Origin: UBA8438 sp963934795
Lineage (GTDB): Bacteria > Acidobacteriota > Vicinamibacteria > Vicinamibacterales > UBA8438
Length of the DNA: 38,659 nt
Direction: 5' to 3'
Assembly: GCA_963934795.1 (NCBI GenBank)
Contig: CAWWAF010000029.1
Span: forward strand, 1-38,659
The number at the start of each line of letters is the position of its first letter. The first letter of the stretch is position 1. Both the position numbers and the translations under genes were made by a program. Under the pieces are notes generated by a model. That model ran no database searches. It saw only the letters and a list, made by a program, of their open reading frames with translations, and was not told the origin of the DNA. Shown here piece after piece: positions 33,605 to 38,659 of the stretch.

Positions 33605-33675
33605 GTCGGCAGCCCACCGTCTTACAGACGGGTTGGCGTGCCGGCGATACGCCGACCGTGATCGCGCCTCGCGAT
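33605..33675. other. Three tandem short-loop hairpins upstream of gpsA
   Basis: In the 160-base gap between cinA and gpsA there are three hairpins in a row. One is a 37-base stem (33607-33643) with core CCGTCT-TAC-AGACGG. The second is CGGCG-ATA-CGCCG (33642-33654), the third ATCGCG-CCT-CGCGAT (33661-33675). GTCGGC at 33605-33610 could alternatively pair with GCCGAC at 33652-33657, giving a switch-like fold. There is no T-run, and no tRNA arms are complete. It may be a leader element of gpsA, an RNA processing site or a small RNA. Confidence 0.5.
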
Positions 33676-33702
33676 AACGTCGCCCCGGCTCACTACTCCA
33701 CA

Positions 33703-35019
33703 TCACTCGCTACTAACAGACGCATGCCGCGACGGTCGCTCCAAAGCACGACGGAGCAAGTCTAGGGCGGTGCGCGTCGCCATCTGCCGAACCATCGCTC
33801 GATCACCCGGGAGGAGAATGGTCTTGACGATGCGCCGCCCCCCCGGGGCCACGACCGCGAAACACACCGTGCCCACGGGCTTGTCCGCGGTGCCTCCACC
33901 CGGTCCCGCGATGCCGGTCACGCCGACACCCACATCCGCGCCCACCGCCCGACGCGCGCCCGCCGCCATCGCCTCCGCCACCGGCTCGCTGACCGCACCG
34001 TGCTCCGCGAGCACCGCCGCCTCGACCCCCAACGCGGTCCGCTTGGCGTCGTTCGAGTAGGCGACGATTCCCTGGTCCAGGTAACTCGAGCTGCCTGGAC
34101 TATCCACCAGCGCCGCCGTCACGAGCCCTCCTGTGCAGGACTCTCCTATGGCGACGCGATAGCCATGCTCGAGGAGCAGCGTGCCCACCACATCTGCCAG
34201 GGTTCGACCATCCGTGCTGACAAGATGCTCACCAAGCACCGCCGCCAACTCTGCCGTCGCGCCATCGAGCACAGTCTGGGCAGCAGAAGCCGTGTCGACC
34301 CGGGTCGACAGGTGCAATTCAACCGCCCCGGGCGATGCCAGGATCGTGGTCTCGATCACGTGGCGCGCGCGCTGCCAAGGCTCGTACACCGGTTGGGTCA
34401 ACTCCTCAACGTGCGATTCTCCCCGACCCGCGACCCGTAGTACCCGGCGATAGAGCCGCTTGGTGGACGATCGCGCCGCCAGTCGACCCGCGGCCAGTTG
34501 GGCAAACATCGGCTCCAGTTCGCGCGGCGGTCCGGGAAGCAAGACCACAATCCGGCCGGCGTCCTCTATCCAAAGTCCAGGCGCCGTCCCCCGTGGATTG
34601 TCCAATACGACCGCGCCGTCCGGGACCTGCGCCTGCCGCCGGTTGTTCTCCGGCATCGTCCACCCGCGAGCGCTGAAACGGCCTGACAGCCACTGCAGAA
34701 TGCGCGGGTCCTCCCGAAGCGGGAGACCGAGAACCTCGGCCACCGTTTCGCGGGTCAGGTCGTCGTCCGTCGGGCCCAGGCCGCCGCACACCACGAGCAT
34801 GTCCACCCGAGCCAGTGCCTCACCAATGGCCGTCGCCAAGTCTGTAGGCGAATCACCGACAATCGACTTTCGCCTCACGACAATACCGACGTCGTTCAGT
34901 CGTGCCGTGAGAAACAAAGAGTTGGTATCGATGCGAAATGGAGTCAGGAGTTCCGAGCCGACCGCGAGAATTTCGGCTGTCGAGAGCCCGGCACCAACCG
35001 CGAGTGACTCGTCCGTCAC
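33703..35019 (-). CDS. cinA: CinA family NMN deamidase
   Basis: The product is 438 residues from GTG 35019, which overlaps the pgpA stop (GTGA). The N-terminal COG1058 domain, like molybdopterin-binding proteins, has AEILAVGSELLTPFRIDTNS, VCGGLGPTDDDLTRE and VLLPGPPRELEPMF. The C-terminal PncC domain (VAIGESCTGGLVTAAL, GVTGIAGPGGGTADKPVGTV) deamidates nicotinamide mononucleotide in the pyridine nucleotide cycle. In some Gram-positives the gene is competence-induced; no such link is seen here. Confidence 0.94.
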   Translation of the reverse strand: MTDESLAVGAGLSTAEILAVGSELLTPFRIDTNSLFLTARLNDVGIVVRRKSIVGDSPTDLATAIGEALARVDMLVVCGGLGPTDDDLTRETVAEVLGLPLREDPRILQWLSGRFSARGWTMPENNRRQAQVPDGAVVLDNPRGTAPGLWIEDAGRIVVLLPGPPRELEPMFAQLAAGRLAARSSTKRLYRRVLRVAGRGESHVEELTQPVYEPWQRARHVIETTILASPGAVELHLSTRVDTASAAQTVLDGATAELAAVLGEHLVSTDGRTLADVVGTLLLEHGYRVAIGESCTGGLVTAALVDSPGSSSYLDQGIVAYSNDAKRTALGVEAAVLAEHGAVSEPVAEAMAAGARRAVGADVGVGVTGIAGPGGGTADKPVGTVCFAVVAPGGRRIVKTILLPGDRAMVRQMATRTALDLLRRALERPSRHASVSSE

Positions 35020-35486
35020 GCGCCACCCACGATCGACAACACCATACGCAACGCCACCTGTGCGTAGATTCCGGCGACGATGTCATCGGCCATCACGCCC
35101 CATCCTCGCGGCAAGGCCTCAGCCTGCCTGGCAGGAAACGGTTTGACGATGTCGAACAGTCGAAAGGCCAAGAACCCGATGACGATACCGACCGGCCCGA
35201 CCGGGACCGCGAGCAGCGTCAACAACATGCCCGCGACTTCGTCGATCACCACGAGCCCGGGATCCCGTCGCTGGTACATTGACTCGGCCGCAGAGGCCGC
35301 CAGCACACCGACACATGTCACCGCGAGGACGACGCCGACCTCGAGCCAGAGCGACGCTGTGGACCGAACCGCCAGAAAAATGACCACGCCGACCGCCGAG
35401 CCCACGGTTCCCGGAGCGCCCGGAGTGAAGCCGCACGGTCCGACCGTCGCGATGCTGACCAATACACGCCGCCCGAGCGCGATCAT
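35016..35486 (-). CDS. pgpA: Phosphatidylglycerophosphatase A
   Basis: This membrane phosphatase makes phosphatidylglycerol. The 156-residue product starts at ATG 35486 with GGAAGG about 12 bases upstream. The PgpA motifs are GFTPGAPGTVGSAVG, VVIDEVAGMLLT and FRLFDIVKPFPARQAE followed by GWGVMADDIVAGIYA. It has several membrane helices. It sits near gpsA, another phospholipid gene. The 136 bases upstream (35487-35622) show nothing I recognise. Confidence 0.93.
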   Translation of the reverse strand: MIALGRRVLVSIATVGPCGFTPGAPGTVGSAVGVVIFLAVRSTASLWLEVGVVLAVTCVGVLAASAAESMYQRRDPGLVVIDEVAGMLLTLLAVPVGPVGIVIGFLAFRLFDIVKPFPARQAEALPRGWGVMADDIVAGIYAQVALRMVLSIVGGA

Positions 35487-35622
35487 GTGGTGCCTTGCCT
35501 TCCAAGAATCATCGATGGTTCACCTGGGTCTCTTCGTCCTGGCGCCGTCGCACGCGTGCCGACGGACAGCAACCGGGCGTCGCCCCACATCTCAGAGGAC
35601 ACGTGAGCACACCGACGAGTGA

Positions 35623-36303
35623 TCACGCCGACCGATGCACCACGACAACCAACGTCCCTGCGATGCGATCATGCAGCCCGCGGCGGTCCCGCACTGTACA
35701 CATCCAGATCAGGCCGACCCCAGCCGCTAACAGGGACAAGACCATTGTCGTCGCCCGCATGAGTGCCGCCGCATTGCTCACCGAACGGCCGTCGGTGTCG
35801 ACGACCCGGATCCCCGCCACCATCTTGCCGAAAGTCTGCCCGCCGGTCGCGGTGAGCACGACCAGGTAACCGCCGTCGAGCAGGAGCAGAAACGCGGCAA
35901 GCGGCGCCGCCGGAAGCACCTCGATCGACGCAACACCGAGCCCCGCGAGCCGCAGTGTCAGCCAGACCACCAGCGCGTCGAGCGCCAGCAGCAACGTGAC
36001 GTCGATGGTCCCGGCGGCCAGTCGCGACGGGATACTCGCCGCTGGGGTGGTCGCCGCCACCCTCTCTCCGGCGGCCGGCGTCTCGAGCGATTCCTGTGGT
36101 CCCGAGTCCTGGCTCCGGGACAAAGGCGCCTGAGACGGGACCGGCAGCGGCGAGCCCTCCGGTGGTCCATCCGCGTCGACAACACCAGCCGGGTTCGGAA
36201 ACAGCGGAAGCCCGGACGTCGCCGCCAGCGGCCTGTCCCCCTCGGGCTCAGACTCGCCGATCGGTCGACTCCGATGACGGCGAGGCGTTCCGCGTGTCAC
36301 CAT
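35623..36303 (-). CDS. RDD-family membrane protein
   Basis: The product is 226 residues from ATG 36303. The first 90 or so are disordered and Pro-rich. The RDD domain then begins RLAAGTIDVTLLLALDALVVW and continues with GYLVVLTATGGQTFGKMVAGIRVVD and GLHDRIAGTLVVV; three membrane helices are visible. Some RDD proteins have been linked to ion transport; the role here is not known. It lies between a TPR membrane protein and pgpA. Confidence 0.83.
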   Translation of the reverse strand: MVTRGTPRRHRSRPIGESEPEGDRPLAATSGLPLFPNPAGVVDADGPPEGSPLPVPSQAPLSRSQDSGPQESLETPAAGERVAATTPAASIPSRLAAGTIDVTLLLALDALVVWLTLRLAGLGVASIEVLPAAPLAAFLLLLDGGYLVVLTATGGQTFGKMVAGIRVVDTDGRSVSNAAALMRATTMVLSLLAAGVGLIWMCTVRDRRGLHDRIAGTLVVVVHRSA

Positions 36304-36384
36304 CTGCTCTGCCTCATTCCGCAGGCCGGCCCCCGACGACGCCCGAGCGCAGCAGTGCGGCCACGCACAAGTCGCGCAGGGAGG

Positions 36385-37248
36385 TCAGAACGCGGATCTC
36401 GACCCCGGCACGACGTCACGGACCCGCTCCCCCTCCAGTTCGGCCAGCCTCACTCGCTCAAGCAAGCTGTGTTGCAGCTGACCTTTCAGGGCTTCGACGT
36501 CCTGATGCAGACCGCCGCCGCTCCCCACAGTGGCCAACACCCCAAGTGCTTGACTGAGCCGCCCCTCACCCGCCAGCGTCCGTGCCCGGTCGAGGGCCAG
36601 CGCCGGCGCGGACGGCACAGGCAGGGGAGCAACCGGCCCAGCCAACGGACGCGTGTCGGAGAGAAATTCGCTGCCCGCAGGACTCAGATCGACCGGCATC
36701 CAGGCCCCGATGGCAATCAGACCAGCGGCGGCCGCGACGAGCACGACCGTGGCCAATCCCTGCGTCGACAGTCTCTTCGCCGAAGGCCCCGGAGCGCGGT
36801 CAGGCTCGGGACGAAGGCGCTGGGAGCGACCACGCGAGCGCACGCTCTCTCCGACCACAGCCGCCGGCACGTCGCCAAGTCGCTCCACACGGTCCAACAC
36901 CGCGAGCACCTCATCGTTGGCGCCACCATGCTGAATTGCCTTCGTGAGCAGCGCGCGCGCCTCGGTGGCCTCTCCTCGGTCGCACGCCTCGACACCGGCG
37001 TGGAGCAGTGCGTCCGACTCACGATGGCGCTCCGCCATAGCCGCTCTGGCACTCCGAATGTACGCCCTCGCCCCAATATGGTTCCGGTCCAGAAACAGGA
37101 CTCGTGTCCACACATCGACCGCGCGCTCAAACTGCCCTCGGACGTAGTGATCAAGCCCGGTCAGCAGGAGCTGTTCTATGGTCACCGCCGGAGCCGCGCC
37201 ACCACGCGGCGTGGTAGGGACATCGTTGCGGTGAGCTGGATCCGACAT
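36385..37248 (-). CDS. TPR-like protein with one membrane helix
   Basis: The product is 287 residues from ATG 37248; a longer open frame upstream reaches 37551 but overlaps the divergent ftcD. The N-terminal part has TPR-like helices (LLTGLDHYVRGQFERAVDVW, AGVEACDRGEATEARALLTKA). A basic Arg/Pro linker leads to a membrane helix (GLATVVLVAAAAGLIAIGAWM). A periplasmic part with further helices (ALDRARTLAGEGRLSQALGVL) ends the protein. The domain order suggests a bitopic scaffold; I do not recognise a named family. Confidence 0.65.
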   Translation of the reverse strand: MSDPAHRNDVPTTPRGGAAPAVTIEQLLLTGLDHYVRGQFERAVDVWTRVLFLDRNHIGARAYIRSARAAMAERHRESDALLHAGVEACDRGEATEARALLTKAIQHGGANDEVLAVLDRVERLGDVPAAVVGESVRSRGRSQRLRPEPDRAPGPSAKRLSTQGLATVVLVAAAAGLIAIGAWMPVDLSPAGSEFLSDTRPLAGPVAPLPVPSAPALALDRARTLAGEGRLSQALGVLATVGSGGGLHQDVEALKGQLQHSLLERVRLAELEGERVRDVVPGSRSAF

Positions 37249-37296
37249 GGGGAGAGGCCGCCTGCGTCCGGCGAACCGAGGCCGATTATGAGCCAC

Positions 37297-37310
37297 ACGA
37301 CCTAGGTCGT
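37297..37310. promoter_or_regulatory. 14-bp perfect palindrome in a divergent promoter region
   Basis: ACGACCTAGGTCGT is self-complementary over all 14 bases. It lies between the divergent TPR gene (start 37248) and ftcD (start 37378), 55-68 bases upstream of the ftcD -10-like element. This is the typical place for a dimeric repressor or activator site. No regulator can be assigned. Confidence 0.4.
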
Positions 37311-37364
37311 CAACCGGCAGACGTATCCGCAGCCGCGCCACGGTCTCGCGGCTGGGGAGTGTGG

Positions 37365-37370
37365 TATACG
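37365..37370 (+). promoter_or_regulatory. -10-like TATACG, leaderless ftcD
   Basis: TATACG ends seven bases before ATG 37378, and no ribosome site precedes the ATG. The architecture matches those of thrC and the GHMP kinase. Confidence 0.35.
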
Positions 37371-37377
37371 TCCCCGC

Positions 37378-38271
37378 ATGACGCGCATCGAAGCCGTACC
37401 CAACGTCAGTGAAGGTCGCCGCGCGTCCGTGGTCCGAGCCCTGGCGACCGCAGTAGGCGGACACCGGGATGTCAGCCTCCTCGATGTCTCGTCGGATACC
37501 GCTCACAACCGGACCGTTCTTACCCTGGTCGGTTCTCCGGAGGGACTCCACACGGCGCTCTTATCGCTCTACGCGGTCGCGCTGGAGACGATCGACCTCC
37601 GGACGCAGACGGGCGAACATCCGCGCGTCGGAGCCGTGGACGTGGTGCCGCTCGTCCCATTGACACCCAGCGACATGGGGTTGTGCATCAGTATGGCCGC
37701 GGCGCTCGCCGCAGACGTGGCGGCCCAGCATGACCTCCCGGTGTATCTGTACGAGGCCGCCGCGCGCGTGCCGGAACGAAAACGGCTTGAACGGATCCGT
37801 CACGGAGAATTTGAAGGACTCGGGCCCAAAATGCACACGGAGGCGTGGCGGCCCGATTTCGGTCCACTCCGGCCACATCCGTCGGCCGGCGTCACCGTGA
37901 TTGGGGCGCGGCCAGTCCTCATCGCATTCAACGTCAATTTGCGCACGTCTGATCTCGACGTGGCCCGAGAGATCGCGCGCGCGATCCGCGCCTCGAGCGG
38001 AGGTCTCCCCGCGGTGAAGGCGATCGGCGTGCGCACGGACGACGGTGGGGTCGTCCAGGTCTCAACGAACTTGGTCGACTATCAGACGACGGGACTCCAG
38101 ACCGTATTCGCCGCGGTCGAGGCGGAAGCGCAGCGACGGAACGTCGCGGTGCTGGGCAGCGAGATCGTCGGACTCCCGCCGGCCGCGGCGCTGCTCCCGG
38201 CCGCTGCCCGTCAACTCCAACTAGCGGGCCTCACGATGGATCAGGTAATGGACTATCGGCTCCTCCGGTAG
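37378..38271 (+). CDS. ftcD: Glutamate formimidoyltransferase
   Basis: This enzyme moves the formimino group of N-formimino-L-glutamate to tetrahydrofolate in histidine breakdown. The 297-residue product is the single-domain form without the cyclodeaminase. MTRIEAVPNVSEGRR is the family start, and HNRTVLTLVG and TGEHPRVGAVDVVPLVPL follow, the last with the catalytic His. The C-subdomain has VTVIGARPVLIAFNVNL and VQVSTNLVDYQTTGLQTVF. No hut genes are in the window. Its 3' end overlaps the opposite-strand regulator by 41 bases. Confidence 0.92.
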   Translation: MTRIEAVPNVSEGRRASVVRALATAVGGHRDVSLLDVSSDTAHNRTVLTLVGSPEGLHTALLSLYAVALETIDLRTQTGEHPRVGAVDVVPLVPLTPSDMGLCISMAAALAADVAAQHDLPVYLYEAAARVPERKRLERIRHGEFEGLGPKMHTEAWRPDFGPLRPHPSAGVTVIGARPVLIAFNVNLRTSDLDVAREIARAIRASSGGLPAVKAIGVRTDDGGVVQVSTNLVDYQTTGLQTVFAAVEAEAQRRNVAVLGSEIVGLPPAAALLPAAARQLQLAGLTMDQVMDYRLLR

Positions 38272-38659
38272 ACGCCCCACGCCGTATCCCCGAAGGCCGA
38301 GACGGCCGGATCCCGAATGCACGCATCTTCCGGTACAAGTTGCTGCGCTCAAGACCAAGCGCGTCGGCGGCTCGACTGATATTTCCGTGCTGGGCCTCGA
38401 GCGCACTCACGATGTAGTCGCGCTCGAAACGGTCCCGCGCTTCGTGCAACCGAACAGCAGCAGTGGTGTGACCGGCCGCAGCGGGGGCCGCCGGTACCGA
38501 GGTGGTTAAGAAAGACAGATCCCCCGCGGAGATGACGGGTCCAGAGACCATAATGACGACGCGTTCGATCACGTTCCGGAGTTCGCGCACGTTCCCCGGC
38601 CAGTCGTAGTGTCGCAGTATCTTCAACGCGTCCGAATCGATGCGTTTCAGTCCGTGGCC
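38231..38659 (-). CDS. Sigma-54-dependent regulator, C-terminal part (partial)
   Basis: Only the last 142 residues are in the window; the frame is open to the right edge. LRHYDWPGNVRELRNVIERV is the end of the AAA+ sigma-54 activator domain, with the WPGNVREL signature. A Pro/Ala linker follows, then a Fis-type helix-turn-helix, GNISRAADALGLERSNLYRK. The final 25 residues are low-complexity and may run past the natural end. It is probably an NtrC-type response regulator; the receiver domain would lie outside the window, so the signal is unknown. Confidence 0.9.
   Translation of the reverse strand, partial: GHGLKRIDSDALKILRHYDWPGNVRELRNVIERVVIMVSGPVISAGDLSFLTTSVPAAPAAAGHTTAAVRLHEARDRFERDYIVSALEAQHGNISRAADALGLERSNLYRKMRAFGIRPSRPSGIRRGASTGGADSPLPDPS

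Noticed and set aside
33614..33633. tRNA-like anticodon arm (CTTACAG or CTGTAAG loop) upstream of gpsA
   Set aside because: No T-arm consensus, D-arm or acceptor stem can be found on either strand, and the outer stem pair is mismatched. A generic hairpin is the better reading.

Overview
This 38.7 kb window is a gene-dense, GC-rich bacterial chromosome segment. LolA and a secretin show an outer membrane, so the organism is diderm. The gene set and order, the many GTG starts and the frequent 4-base gene overlaps would fit an Acidobacteriota lineage such as Vicinamibacteria. That placement is an impression from gene content, not a computed phylogeny. I see no tRNA, rRNA, CRISPR array, insertion sequence or prophage, and no gene-free stretch longer than 300 bases.

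Layout. (1) 1-4010: an SMP-30-like beta-propeller lipoprotein, a secreted glycosidase-like protein, and an exported endonuclease/exonuclease/phosphatase (EEP) gene broken by one in-frame TAG. (2) 4088-6965: convergent thrC and ilvA, consecutive steps towards isoleucine. (3) 7002-10175: an FmdB-type zinc ribbon, a rhodanese without its cysteine, lolA and a TPR-secretin lipoprotein, all on the plus strand. (4) 10236-17750, minus strand: a cell-wall operon nagZ-ldcA-mpl-pxpB-pxpC-murB-murA, joining peptidoglycan recycling enzymes, two 5-oxoprolinase subunits and the first committed steps of peptidoglycan synthesis. MurA carries Asp at the usual Cys position. (5) 17816-20949, plus strand: a GHMP-family sugar kinase divergent from nagZ, DNA polymerase X and a small unknown protein. 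(6) 20946-37248, minus strand: a long run of about 21 genes. In transcription order these are a TPR protein, an RDD protein, pgpA, cinA, gpsA, ftsY, ribD, ribE, ribBA, a good sigma-70-type promoter, ffh, rpsP, khpA, rimM, trmD, rplS, rnhB, a small TPR protein, a small membrane protein, a TenI/ThiE-family protein, a RodZ-like protein and an alpha-solenoid protein. (7) 37378-end: a glutamate formimidoyltransferase facing the 3' end of a sigma-54-dependent regulator that runs off the window.

As a whole, the window is mostly housekeeping: envelope building and recycling, the protein-targeting pair ffh/ftsY, ribosome and tRNA maturation, riboflavin, and threonine/isoleucine synthesis. Eleven junctions are 4-base start/stop overlaps (ATGA, GTGA, and one CTGA), implying translational coupling. 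That pattern helps fix several starts, including a likely CTG start for trmD and a probable one-base lesion at the start of the small membrane protein. Three plus-strand genes (thrC, the GHMP kinase, ftcD) have a -10-like hexamer 6-7 bases before the start codon and no ribosome binding site, which suggests leaderless mRNAs.

The points most worth following up are the recycling/oxoprolinase/MurA operon with its divergent sugar kinase, the amber codon in the EEP gene, the tandem hairpins at 33605-33675, and the CTG start of trmD.
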